Shown: positions 6,407 through 13,748 of the stretch, piece by piece
Layout: each line of letters opens with the position of its first letter
Numbering within the stretch: the stretch's first letter is position 1
From: JBFHRE01 sp041591895
GTDB taxonomy: Bacteria; Actinomycetota; Acidimicrobiia; Spongiisociales; ZC4RG35
Assembly (NCBI GenBank): GCA_041591895.1
Contig: JBFHRE010000066.1
Span: 1-14,263, forward strand
Length of the DNA stretch: 14,263 bases
Direction: 5' to 3'
Notes under the pieces: model-generated
Told to the model about the DNA's origin: nothing
Database searches by the model: none
What the model saw: the letters and a program-made list of their open reading frames with translations, nothing else
Made by a program: the position numbers and the translations under genes

Positions 6407-7234
6407 ATGAACCGGATCCTCGAGAAGAACCAGGTCGCCCCTGACATAGCCCGGATCGTGATACGGGCTCCCGAGGTTGCCGCCGCCTATCGCCCCGGCC
6501 AGTTCGTGATCGTTCGACCGCTGCCCGAATCCGAGCGAATCCCCCTCACCATTGCCGACACCGACGCGGCAAACGGCACGATCACGCTGTATGTGCAGGC
6601 CGTGGGGCGCACGACGAGACAACTCAACCGCCTCGATCGTGGGGAGGTGGTGGCCGATCTGGTCGGTCCCCTCGGAAAGCCCTCCGAACTGCAGTCGTCG
6701 GGGTCTGCGGTGCTCGTCGGCGGGGGTGTCGGGATCGCGTTGATCTATCCACTGGCGAAAACGCTGGCGTCCCGCCCGGTCGCCACGACGGCCATCGTCG
6801 GGGGGCGCACGGCCGGACACGTCCTCCTCGCGGATGCCCTCGCCGGCCATGGAGTCGAGGTGGTCGTCTGCACCGATGACGGGTCACGCGGCCGGGCCGG
6901 GTTCGTCACGAACGCCCTCGACGACCGCCTCGCCCGGAGTGAGTCCCCTGATCGGGTCTACGCGGCGGGCCCCATTCCGATGATGGCGGCTGTCGCTGAG
7001 GCCACCCGCCCGTACGGCATTCCGACGACGGTGAGTCTCAATCCGATCATGGTCGACGGAACCGGAATGTGTGGCGGGTGCCGGGTAGAGGTCGGTGGCG
7101 TCACGAGGTTCGCCTGCGTGGACGGCCCGGATTTCGACGGGCACCTCGTCGACTTCGAGCAACTCGCGCTCCGCAACCAGGCGTACCGGGAGTTCGAGCG
7201 CCTGGCAACGAACGATTGTGTGGCTGCGGTGTGA
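6407..7234 (+). CDS. NfnA/SudB-like FAD/NAD(P)-binding reductase with [2Fe-2S] cluster
   Basis: A 275-residue flavoprotein of the sulfide/dihydroorotate dehydrogenase-like group; it would be the small subunit of NADH-dependent ferredoxin:NADP+ oxidoreductase (NfnA) or a SudB-type reductase. The FAD-binding beta-barrel includes RPGQFVIVRP (29-38) and ERIPLTI (43-49). The nucleotide-binding domain has GGGVGIALIYPLAK (105-118) and AAGPIPMM (186-193). C-terminal cluster ligands appear to be Asp217, Cys222, Cys225 and Cys237: only three cysteines are in place, and an aspartate at this spacing is the known fourth ligand in NfnA. The ATG at 6407 (MNRILEKNQVAPDIARIVIRAPE) aligns with the usual family N-terminus; an upstream ATG at 6362 would add 15 unlikely residues. 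It overlaps the next gene by 4 bases, indicating a two-subunit enzyme. Confidence 0.85.
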   Translation: MNRILEKNQVAPDIARIVIRAPEVAAAYRPGQFVIVRPLPESERIPLTIADTDAANGTITLYVQAVGRTTRQLNRLDRGEVVADLVGPLGKPSELQSSGSAVLVGGGVGIALIYPLAKTLASRPVATTAIVGGRTAGHVLLADALAGHGVEVVVCTDDGSRGRAGFVTNALDDRLARSESPDRVYAAGPIPMMAAVAEATRPYGIPTTVSLNPIMVDGTGMCGGCRVEVGGVTRFACVDGPDFDGHLVDFEQLALRNQAYREFERLATNDCVAAV

Positions 7235-8670
7235 CCCAGGATCTCACCATCAAACAGCGCATGGCCCTGCCGCGTACCGAGATGCTCGAACGTCCCGGCG
7301 ACGCTCGAGCGAAGGATTTCGAAGAGGTCAATCTCGGTTTCTCGTGGGAACTGGCCCAACTCGAGGCCGCTCGATGCATCGAGTGCAAGCGCCCGACATG
7401 CATCGAGGGCTGCCCGGTGGGGGTGCGGATCGACTTGTTCCTGAAGCGGCTGGCGTCCGGGGATGTCGACGGTGCGGCGGCCGTGATTGCGGAGGACAAT
7501 CTCCTCCCTGCGATCTGCGGGCGGGTGTGCCCGCAGGAGTCGCAGTGCGAGGGGGCTTGTGTGCTGGGGAGAAAGGGCAAGCCGATCGCCATCGGTCATC
7601 TGGAGCGATACGTTGCTGATCACAGTCGCAAGGCTGCGCAGCCTTCGATCGCGCCGTCTGGTTTCCAGATAGCGGTGGTGGGATCCGGGCCCGCGGGGCT
7701 GGCCTGCGCCGCCGACCTGGCCCGGTCTGGACACGCCGTCACCGTGTTCGAGGCCCTCCATCGCGCCGGAGGGGTCCTCGCCTACGGGATCCCCGAGTAC
7801 CGCCTGCCACGCGAGGTCGTAGACCACGAGATCGAGGGTCTCGAACGAATGGGGGTCGAGATCCGGACCAACGTCGTGATCGGGCGCACTCTCGATCTGG
7901 CGGCGATCCGTTCGGCTTTCGACGCCGTCTTCATCGGAGTCGGGGCCGGGTTGCCGAGGTTCATCGGGATCCCGGGCGAGAACCTGATCGGAGTCTTCTC
8001 TGCGAACGAGTTCCTCACCAGGGTCAACCTGATGCGCGCCCACGAACCCGGCTCCCAAACTCCGGTCTTCGACGTCCGTGACAAGCGGGTCGCTGTGTTC
8101 GGGGGAGGAAACACGGCCATGGACGGGGTTCGCACCGCCTTGCGAATGGGGGCCCGGGAGGCCTCGATCTGGTACCGCCGGACCCGGGCGGAGCTACCCG
8201 CTCGCAAGGAGGAGGTCCGACACGCCGAGGAAGAGGGGGTTCGGTTTCGGTTCCTGGTCTCCCCGCTCGAGTTCTCGGGCGGCGAAGGCCGACTGCGCGC
8301 CGTTCGCTTCCAAACGATGGAGCTCGGTGAGCCGGACGCCTCGGGTCGGCGGCGGCCGGTTCCGGTCGCAGGAGATGTGCGGGAGGAGCCGGTCGACATG
8401 GCGATCATTGCCATCGGCAATGCACCGAACCCGCTCCTGGCCTCGACCGTCCCCGAACTCGTCCGATCGCAGTCCGGAACCCTGGAGGTGGACGAGACAA
8501 CCGGACAGACGAGCCTGCCTGGCGTGTTTGCCGGCGGGGACATCGTCACCGGGGGTGCGACCGTCATCTCTGCGATGGGCGCCGGGCGCCGGGCAGCCGC
8601 TGCCATCGGGGACTACCTCGCGGCCCGAAGTCAGCCTGCGTCGTCTTCGCCGGTCTGGGCAGACGATTAG
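7231..8670 (+). CDS. NfnB/GltD-like NADPH- and ferredoxin-linked flavoprotein
   Basis: A 479-residue protein of the glutamate synthase small-subunit family (GltA/NfnB type). Two cysteine clusters near the N-terminus, Cys49/52/57/61 and Cys96/100/106/110, fit two [4Fe-4S] clusters. The FAD motif VVGSGPAGLACAADLARSG is at about 149-167. A second nucleotide motif, GGGNTAMDGVRTALRMGA, is at about 291-308. The C-terminal FAD motif is GVFAGGDIVTGGATVISAMGAGRRAA (about 431-456). Alone it could be called glutamate synthase beta subunit, but no large subunit is present and an NfnA-like gene precedes it with a 4-base overlap (GTGA). The pair therefore best fits a ferredoxin:NAD(P) oxidoreductase, possibly electron-bifurcating. 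Start GTG 7231 gives the family N-terminus TIKQRMALPRTEM; the longer open frame to 7069 is only the overlap with NfnA. Confidence 0.87.
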   Translation: MTQDLTIKQRMALPRTEMLERPGDARAKDFEEVNLGFSWELAQLEAARCIECKRPTCIEGCPVGVRIDLFLKRLASGDVDGAAAVIAEDNLLPAICGRVCPQESQCEGACVLGRKGKPIAIGHLERYVADHSRKAAQPSIAPSGFQIAVVGSGPAGLACAADLARSGHAVTVFEALHRAGGVLAYGIPEYRLPREVVDHEIEGLERMGVEIRTNVVIGRTLDLAAIRSAFDAVFIGVGAGLPRFIGIPGENLIGVFSANEFLTRVNLMRAHEPGSQTPVFDVRDKRVAVFGGGNTAMDGVRTALRMGAREASIWYRRTRAELPARKEEVRHAEEEGVRFRFLVSPLEFSGGEGRLRAVRFQTMELGEPDASGRRRPVPVAGDVREEPVDMAIIAIGNAPNPLLASTVPELVRSQSGTLEVDETTGQTSLPGVFAGGDIVTGGATVISAMGAGRRAAAAIGDYLAARSQPASSSPVWADD

Positions 8671-8673
8671 GTT
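8668..8673 (+). promoter_or_regulatory. -10 box implying a leaderless start for the M42 peptidase
   Basis: TAGGTT matches TAnnnT, overlaps the stop codon of the upstream NfnB-like gene, and ends 8 bases before the ATG at 8682, with no Shine-Dalgarno sequence in between. The same hexamer occurs 7 bases before the GTG of the cyclase gene at 13803. The -35 region is weak. It would allow the peptidase to be expressed separately from the nfn pair. Confidence 0.35.
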
Positions 8674-8681
8674 CTCCCGCT

Positions 8682-9767
8682 ATGCAGGCGGCGACCTTGG
8701 GATTGCTTCAGCGACTCACTTCGACCCCGACCGCCCCCGGACGCGAGCAGATCGTCATCGATGTCGTGTCGGCTTGGGTGCGGCGTCGCTCTGGGATCCA
8801 GATCGAGCAGGACCGGCACGGGAACCTGCTCATCCGGCCCGATCCGCCGGAAACCGGTTCGGTTCCGATGCTCGCCGTCGCCCACTTGGACCACCCCGGG
8901 TTCGTGGTCGCTCGTAGTGCCGGACGGCTTGTGATTGCCGAGTTCCGGGGCGGTGTCCGTGCCGAGTACTTCCCGGGTGCTGCGGTCGAGTTCTTCGACC
9001 GCAGCGGCCGGTCGCATCCCGGCCGGGTCAAGTCGGGAATTCCGGGAGGGCCGATCGAGGTCGAGTTGGCCCGGGCCGCCGAGCTTCTCGCCGGAGACAT
9101 CGGCCGCTGGAGGTTTCGGGAGTCGGATCTCGGCCTCGACGGAGACCGGCTGCGAGCGCCCGCCTGCGATGACCTGGCAGGTGTAGCCGCGGCTCTGGCT
9201 GCCTTCGACCGCACCCGCCGACGGGGGGCGACCGCCCACTTTGGAGTCCTTTTGACCCGCGCCGAGGAGGTCGGGTTCGTCGGGGCGATTGCGGCTGCGA
9301 AATCCCGCCTCATCCCCAAGCGGGCCAAGCTGCTGTCGATCGAGACGTCGCGAGCCTTCCCCGACTCCCCGATCGGGGCAGGCCCGATCGTGCGGGTCGG
9401 CGACGCCAGTTCGGTCTTCGATTCCGATCTCACCAACGCAGTCGCCGAGACTGCGGTCCGGTCCGGGATCACCCACCAGCGCAAACTCATGGCAGGAGGC
9501 TCGTGCGAGGCGACCGCTTTCGGTGCATACGGCTACCGGGCCACCGGGTTGTGTCTGGCGTTGGGGAACTATCACAACATGGGCGATCTCGATCGGGTCG
9601 AGCAGGGGATCGGCAAGGCCCGCCCGGCACCGGAGGAGATCTCGCTGGCGGATTTCGATGGCCTGGTCGAGCTGCTGGTGGCATGCGCTCGAGATCTTGA
9701 CGGTGGCGCCGATCTGTCTGCCCGGCTCGACCGCCGCTTCGAAGCCTCCAAGCACCTTCTCGACTGA
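8682..9767 (+). CDS. M42-family metallopeptidase (aminopeptidase-like)
   Basis: A 361-residue cytosolic enzyme of the M42 (glutamyl aminopeptidase/tetrahedral aminopeptidase-like) zinc peptidase group, which trims peptides after proteasome or protease action. Candidate metal ligands and catalytic residues appear in the family order: His68 in AVAHLDHPGF, Asp163/Asp164 in ACDDLAG, the Glu195-Glu196 pair in TRAEEVGFVGA, Glu221 in LSIETS, and His298 in LGNYHNMGDLD. Between His68 and Asp163 lies the inserted domain typical of M42. The second ligand site is slightly off the usual M42 wording, so substrate range is uncertain and a related M20/M28-clan hydrolase cannot be excluded. It starts 11 bases after the NfnB-like stop, without a Shine-Dalgarno, and may use a leaderless promoter. 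Confidence 0.82.
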   Translation: MQAATLGLLQRLTSTPTAPGREQIVIDVVSAWVRRRSGIQIEQDRHGNLLIRPDPPETGSVPMLAVAHLDHPGFVVARSAGRLVIAEFRGGVRAEYFPGAAVEFFDRSGRSHPGRVKSGIPGGPIEVELARAAELLAGDIGRWRFRESDLGLDGDRLRAPACDDLAGVAAALAAFDRTRRRGATAHFGVLLTRAEEVGFVGAIAAAKSRLIPKRAKLLSIETSRAFPDSPIGAGPIVRVGDASSVFDSDLTNAVAETAVRSGITHQRKLMAGGSCEATAFGAYGYRATGLCLALGNYHNMGDLDRVEQGIGKARPAPEEISLADFDGLVELLVACARDLDGGADLSARLDRRFEASKHLLD

Positions 9768-9788
9768 TTTCCACTCGCCGAGCGCCAC

Positions 9789-9818
9789 TAGCCTCCCGCT
9801 CATCGAGCGATAGAGGAG
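9789..9818 (+). promoter_or_regulatory. fumC -10 box and ribosome binding site
   Basis: TAGCCT (9789-9794) is a possible -10 box; transcription would begin near 9801 and give a leader of about 20 bases. AGAGGAG (9812-9818) is a strong, closely placed Shine-Dalgarno for the ATG at 9821 and decides that start. No clear -35 at the right spacing was seen. Confidence 0.4.
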
Positions 9819-9820
9819 TC

Positions 9821-11218
9821 ATGACCGAGGATTTCCGGGTCGAGAAGGATTCGATGGGCGAAGTGCGGGTGCCGGTCGGCGCCTACTACGGAGCCTCGAC
9901 CCAGCGGGCGGTCGACAACTTCCCGATCTCCGGGTACACGGTTGGTCGCCGGCTGGTTTGGGCCTTCGGGCTGCTCAAGGGGTCGGCGGCGACGGTCGCC
10001 GGCCGGCGCAAGGAGATCCCGGACGACGTGGCCGGTGCGATCCGCAATGCGGCTGATGAGGTCATGGAAGGCCGTTGGGACGGCGAGTTCCCGGTCGACG
10101 TGTTCCAGACCGGTTCCGGCACCTCGACCAACACCAATGCCAACGAAGTCATCGCCAATCGCGCCATCGAGTTGATGGGAGGCGAGCGGGGCTCGAAGCT
10201 CGTTCATCCGAACGATCACGTCAACTTCGGCCAGTCGTCCAACGACACCTTCCCGACGGCAATGCACCTGGCGGCGGTGGCGGCCATCGAGGACAACCTG
10301 CTTCCGGCGCTCGACCAGCTGGCGGCATCCCTCGATCGCAAAGCAGTCGAGTTCGGTCCTGTGGTCAAGTCGGGCCGCACCCACCTGATGGATGCGGTCC
10401 CGGTGACGCTGGGCCAGGAGTTCTCGGGTTATGCCGCCCAGATCCGCAACGGGGCGGCCCGGGTGCGCAAGGTTGTGCCCGAGCTGTCCGAGCTGGCGCT
10501 TGGCGGAACTGCGGTCGGGACCGGGATCAACTGTCCGGCGGGCTTCTCGGCGGATGTGATCGCCCTGATGTCCGAGCGCACCGGGTACGGCTTCGTCGAA
10601 GCGCCCAACCATTTCGAGGCCCAGGCGGCCAAGGATGCGGCGGTCAACGCCTCCGGGGCGCTCAAGACCGTGGCGACTTCCCTGTTCAAGATCGTCAACG
10701 ATCTGCGCTGGCTGTCCTCGGGACCGGTGAGCGGGCTGGCCGAGATCCGGCTTCCGGCACTGCAGCCGGGCAGCTCGATCATGCCGGCCAAGGTCAATCC
10801 GGTGATCCCGGAGATGGCGATGATGGTGGCCGCCCAGGTGATGGGAAACGATGCAGCCGTGACGTGGGGCGGGGCCAATGGCAACTTCGAGCTCAACGTG
10901 ATGATGCCGGTTATGGCGAAGAACCTGCTCGAATCCATCGATCTGCTGGGCAACGCGTCGCGCGCCGTTGCGGAGAAGTGCGTAGATGGGATCGAAGCCG
11001 ACGCCGACCGGGTGCGGTCGCTGCTGGAGAAGAACGTGATCGTGGTCACCGCCCTCAACCCCCACATCGGGTATGACGCCGGTGCCCGGGTTGCGAAGCG
11101 GGCGTTTGCCGAGGGGAAGTCGGTGCGGGAGGTGGTCCTCGAGGAAGGACTGATGAGCCCCGATGATCTCGACGCCGCACTCGATCTGGAGAGAATGACC
11201 CGGGGAGGGGTTCAATAG
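9821..11218 (+). CDS. fumC: Class II fumarate hydratase (fumarase C)
   Basis: A 465-residue class II fumarase, interconverting fumarate and L-malate in the TCA cycle. Unlike class I fumarases it has no Fe-S cluster, so it keeps working when iron-sulfur assembly fails. Family signatures: the substrate-binding segment QTGSGTSTNTNANEVIANRA (about 96-115), HPNDHVNFGQSSNDTFPTAMH (about 129-149), KSGRTHLMDAVP with the catalytic-site His188 (about 183-194), and the superfamily signature GSSIMPAKVNP (317-327) containing the catalytic serine loop. Length is normal. Aspartase and argininosuccinate lyase relatives share the superfamily fold, but the HPNDHVN and NTNANEV wording favours fumarase. It is separated from the peptidase by 53 bases and converges on sufU across a strong hairpin. 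Confidence 0.95.
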   Translation: MTEDFRVEKDSMGEVRVPVGAYYGASTQRAVDNFPISGYTVGRRLVWAFGLLKGSAATVAGRRKEIPDDVAGAIRNAADEVMEGRWDGEFPVDVFQTGSGTSTNTNANEVIANRAIELMGGERGSKLVHPNDHVNFGQSSNDTFPTAMHLAAVAAIEDNLLPALDQLAASLDRKAVEFGPVVKSGRTHLMDAVPVTLGQEFSGYAAQIRNGAARVRKVVPELSELALGGTAVGTGINCPAGFSADVIALMSERTGYGFVEAPNHFEAQAAKDAAVNASGALKTVATSLFKIVNDLRWLSSGPVSGLAEIRLPALQPGSSIMPAKVNPVIPEMAMMVAAQVMGNDAAVTWGGANGNFELNVMMPVMAKNLLESIDLLGNASRAVAEKCVDGIEADADRVRSLLEKNVIVVTALNPHIGYDAGARVAKRAFAEGKSVREVVLEEGLMSPDDLDAALDLERMTRGGVQ

Positions 11219-11251
11219 ACGGAAAGTCGGCTGTCCTCCCCGTTCTCGCGC

Positions 11252-11280
11252 GTCCAGTGGGTGCTGAGCACCCGCTGGAC
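11252..11280. terminator. Strong hairpin between convergent fumC and sufU
   Basis: A 13-base stem, GTCCAGTGGGTGC (11252-11264) pairing with GCACCCGCTGGAC (11268-11280) around a TGA loop, with a single G-T mismatch. It sits 34 bases after the fumC stop and 15 bases after the sufU stop on the other strand. No T-run follows on either strand in the right orientation (TGATAAAAA follows on the plus strand), so it may stop both transcripts by a U-tract-independent route or protect 3' ends. Confidence 0.6.
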
Positions 11281-11294
11281 TGATAAAAACGCCG

Positions 11295-11738
11295 CTATTG
11301 CCCGTTGAGGGCTTCTTCGAGGGTGTTCCAGGGGAGGTTGGCGCACTTGATCCGGACCGGGTATTTGCGCACCCCTGCCAGGGCCTCGAGGTCGCCGAGG
11401 ATCGCGCCCGGCCGTTCAGGGTCGAGGCCGGCGTCGACATCGGTCGAGGTCATCATCGTCTTGAATCGGGAGACCAGATCGGCGATCTCGTCCCGGCTCT
11501 TGCCCTTGATTGCGTGGCTCATCATCGAGGCGCTCGATTGGCTGATCGAGCATCCCTGGCCGCGCACGGACACCGCCCCGATGGTCCCGTCGTCGAATCC
11601 GATCTCGACGGTGACTTCGTCGCCACACAGCGGATTGACCCCCTCGGCGGCCGCATCCGGATGGTCCAGCGGTGTGCGGTTCCGCGGGTTGCGGTAGTGA
11701 TCGAGGATGACTTCGCGGTAGAGGTCTTCGAGGGACAT
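11295..11738 (-). CDS. sufU: SufU, zinc-dependent sulfur acceptor for SufS
   Basis: A 147-residue IscU-like SufU, the cytosolic partner that takes persulfide sulfur from SufS in Gram-positive bacteria. The N-terminus MSLEDLYREVILDHYRNPRN is typical. Zinc and sulfur-handling residues are present: Cys38 and Asp40 in PLCGDEV, Cys63 in GQGCSISQSSASMM, and Cys132 in YPVRIKCANLPW. The insertion between the second and third cysteines (DLVSRFKTMM... through GDLEALAGVRKYP) separates SufU from IscU. ATG at 11738 is 3 bases after the sufS stop, so it is co-transcribed as the last gene of sufC2-sufS-sufU. The usual SufT-like gene does not follow; fumC converges instead. Confidence 0.95.
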   Translation of the reverse strand: MSLEDLYREVILDHYRNPRNRTPLDHPDAAAEGVNPLCGDEVTVEIGFDDGTIGAVSVRGQGCSISQSSASMMSHAIKGKSRDEIADLVSRFKTMMTSTDVDAGLDPERPGAILGDLEALAGVRKYPVRIKCANLPWNTLEEALNGQ

Positions 11739-11741
11739 GGC

Positions 11742-12968
11742 TCAGATAGAGAACAGGCGACCGGCTTCGTGTAATCCCGTTACGAGGGCGTCGACGTCGT
11801 CGGTGGTGTTGTACACGTAGAAACTCGCCCGGGCGGTGGCCGGCACTCCCAGGTGGCGTGTCAGTGGCTTGGCGCAATGATGACCTGCCCGGACCGAGAC
11901 CCCGTATTCGTCGAGGATCGTGGCGAGATCATGGGGGTGGGCGTCGCCCAGCGTGAAACTGATCACCCCGCCTCGCGCGTCGGTGTCGTTCGGGCCGTGG
12001 ATCTTCAGAGACGGGATCTCGGACAGGCGGTCGAGGGCGTATCTTGTGAGGTGCCGGTCGTGAGCGGCCACCGCTTCCATTCCGAGGTGATCGAGGTAGT
12101 CGATGGCGGCGGCAAGACCCACTGATTCGATGATGGCGGGGGTGCCGGCCTCGAACCGGTGCGGAACCCGGGCCCAGGTCGATGACTCGAGCCCGACATC
12201 GGAGATCATCTCTCCGCCACCTTCGAGCGGTTCCATCTCCTCCAGCCGGTCGGGCTTTCCCCACAGGACCCCGATGCCGGTGGGCCCGAGCATCTTGTGG
12301 GCAGAGAACGCCAGGAAATCGGCGTCCATGTCCGCGACGTCGACCGGGTTGTGGGGCACCAGTTGGGCACCGTCGATCACCGAGATCGCCCCGACGGATC
12401 TGGCACCGGCGACGATGCGCTTCAGATCCGGCATCGTCCCCAGGACATTCGACATGCCGGTCACGGCGACCACAGCCACGTCCGGTCCGAGCTTCGTTTC
12501 GAAGGCCTCCATATCCAGCCGGAAGTCGTCGGTCAGCGGTATGAAGTCGAGCTTGGCTCCTGTGCGCTTTGCGACCATCTGCCACGGGACCAGGTTGGCG
12601 TGGTGCTCCATGAGGGTCAGCAGGATTCTGGAATCGTGACGCAAGTGCTCGCCGCCCCAACCGTGGGCCACCTGGTTGAGGGCGGTGGTCGCCCCCCGGG
12701 TGAGCACCACTTCGGCGGGGTCGGCGGCGCCGATGAAGCCCGCAACCTTGCGCCGCGAGGCCTCGAACTGCTCGGTGGCATGAAGCGAGAGCCAGTAGGC
12801 ACCTCGATGAACGTTGGCATACCGGTGGCCGGCGAAGTCCGACATTGCGTCGAGCACCTGTCGAGGCTTCTGGCTCGACGCTCCAGAGTCGAGGAAATGG
12901 ACCGGTTTGCCGTTCAGCGGTCCGTCGAACAGCGGGAAGTCGGCCCTGATGGCGGCGGTGTCAAACAG
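11742..12968 (-). CDS. sufS: SufS cysteine desulfurase; start codon non-standard (CTG at 12968 proposed)
   Basis: A PLP-dependent cysteine desulfurase of group II that takes sulfur from cysteine and passes it to SufU. In the 408-residue reading, Lys225 in AFSAHKMLGPTG is the PLP lysine and Cys365 in RAGHHCAKPLTRHLGVPATARASFYVYN is the persulfide cysteine, very near E. coli SufS positions 226 and 364. The conserved N-terminus (FDTAAIRADFPLFDG, then VHFLDSGASSQKPRQ) is encoded upstream of the first standard start codon, the GTG at 12857, which would give only 371 residues. No ATG, GTG or TTG exists in frame between that GTG and the stop at 13005-13007. CTG at 12968, overlapping the sufC2 end by 8 bases, gives a normal N-terminus; ATC at 12950, a +1 shift out of sufC2, or an indel are alternatives. 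Identity is certain, the start is not. Confidence 0.9.
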   Translation of the reverse strand: MFDTAAIRADFPLFDGPLNGKPVHFLDSGASSQKPRQVLDAMSDFAGHRYANVHRGAYWLSLHATEQFEASRRKVAGFIGAADPAEVVLTRGATTALNQVAHGWGGEHLRHDSRILLTLMEHHANLVPWQMVAKRTGAKLDFIPLTDDFRLDMEAFETKLGPDVAVVAVTGMSNVLGTMPDLKRIVAGARSVGAISVIDGAQLVPHNPVDVADMDADFLAFSAHKMLGPTGIGVLWGKPDRLEEMEPLEGGGEMISDVGLESSTWARVPHRFEAGTPAIIESVGLAAAIDYLDHLGMEAVAAHDRHLTRYALDRLSEIPSLKIHGPNDTDARGGVISFTLGDAHPHDLATILDEYGVSVRAGHHCAKPLTRHLGVPATARASFYVYNTTDDVDALVTGLHEAGRLFSI

Positions 12969-13710
12969 GCTGGCGGAAAGCGTCGTAACCCTCTTCTTCC
13001 AACTTCACCGCCAGCTCGGACCCTCCAGACAGGAGGATGCGGCCGTCCATGAAGATGTGAACGTGGTCGGGAGTGATGTAGTCGAGGAGTCGCTGGTAGT
13101 GGGTGATGATAAGGAACCCGCGCTCGGGGGACATCAGCTTGTTGACGCCTTCGGCGACGGTGCGCAAGGCATCGATGTCCAGGCCGGAGTCGGTCTCGTC
13201 CATGATGGCCAGCAGCGGCTCCAACACGGCCATCTGCAAGACCTCGTTGCGCTTCCGTTCTCCACCCGAGAACCCCTCGTTGAGGTGGCGGTCGGCGAAG
13301 ATGGACTCCATGCCGAGCGCCCGCATCGCCTCCATCACCTTGAGGCGGAGTTCCAGCACGGTGTAGTCGATCCCGGTGCGGTTGCTCAACGCCTGTCGCA
13401 GGAACTGGATCACCGACACACCGGGGATGGATAGCGGGTACTGGAAGGCGAGGAACATGCCGAGCCGGGCCCGGTCGTTGGGGGCGGCCTCGGTCACATC
13501 CTCGCCCAGAAACTCGATCGTTCCACCCGTCAACTCGTAGTCGGGATGCCCCATGAGGACGTTGGCCAGCGTTGATTTGCCCGATCCGTTCGGGCCCATG
13601 AGGGCGTGGACCTGGCCCCTGTCCACGGTGAGGTCGACGCCCTGGAGGATCTCGACACCGTCGGCCGAGGCGTGCAGGTTCGAGATGCGGAGAAGTGGTG
13701 AATCGGTCAC
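12961..13710 (-). CDS. sufC: SufC2, intact SUF-system ATPase
   Basis: A complete 249-residue SufC, the ABC-type ATPase subunit of SufBCD. Walker A is GPNGSGKST (39-47), the Q-loop region FLAFQYPLSIPGVS (about 86-99), the signature FSGGERKRNE (147-156), Walker B LLAIMDETDSGLDID (about 166-180) and the H-loop ITH (about 202-204). All catalytic motifs are normal, so this copy could supply the ATPase if SufC1 is dead. It differs from SufC1 over much of its length and has a longer segment between Q-loop and signature, so the two are diverged paralogues, not a recent duplication. Start GTG 13710 gives MTDSPLLRISNLHASADG, in line with the family. It heads the sufC2-sufS-sufU unit, with a perfect inverted-repeat operator 14 bases upstream. 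Confidence 0.95.
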   Translation of the reverse strand: MTDSPLLRISNLHASADGVEILQGVDLTVDRGQVHALMGPNGSGKSTLANVLMGHPDYELTGGTIEFLGEDVTEAAPNDRARLGMFLAFQYPLSIPGVSVIQFLRQALSNRTGIDYTVLELRLKVMEAMRALGMESIFADRHLNEGFSGGERKRNEVLQMAVLEPLLAIMDETDSGLDIDALRTVAEGVNKLMSPERGFLIITHYQRLLDYITPDHVHIFMDGRILLSGGSELAVKLEEEGYDAFRQPV

Positions 13711-13718
13711 GAAGTCCC

Positions 13719-13748
13719 ACGATAGTTTCCACTACCGCCATAGTGGAA
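13719..13748 (-). promoter_or_regulatory. Predicted sufC2-sufS-sufU promoter
   Basis: On the minus strand -35 TTCCAC (plus coordinates 13743-13748), an 18-base spacer and -10 TATCGT (13719-13724). Transcription would start within a few bases of the GTG at 13710, giving a very short or leaderless mRNA. The operator lies between and over the two boxes, matching the sufD layout. Confidence 0.45.

Noticed and set aside
7069..7230. Longer N-terminus for the NfnB-like protein from 7069
   Set aside because: The extra 54 codons read an Arg-rich out-of-frame version of the NfnA-like gene end; the GTG at 7231 yields the normal family N-terminus.
6958..8058. Minus-strand open frame of 366 codons
   Set aside because: It lies opposite the NfnA/NfnB-like genes, whose motifs are unmistakable on the plus strand; a shadow frame.
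9768..9775. TTTCCACT upstream of fumC as a third suf operator
   Set aside because: Only the left half is present; the matching right arm TAGTGGAAA is missing at 6-base spacing, and the distance to the fumC -10 differs from the two suf sites.
9800..11440. Long minus-strand open frame of 546 codons
   Set aside because: It lies opposite fumC, has low-complexity Arg/His/Gly-rich composition and no family motif; a GC-rich shadow.
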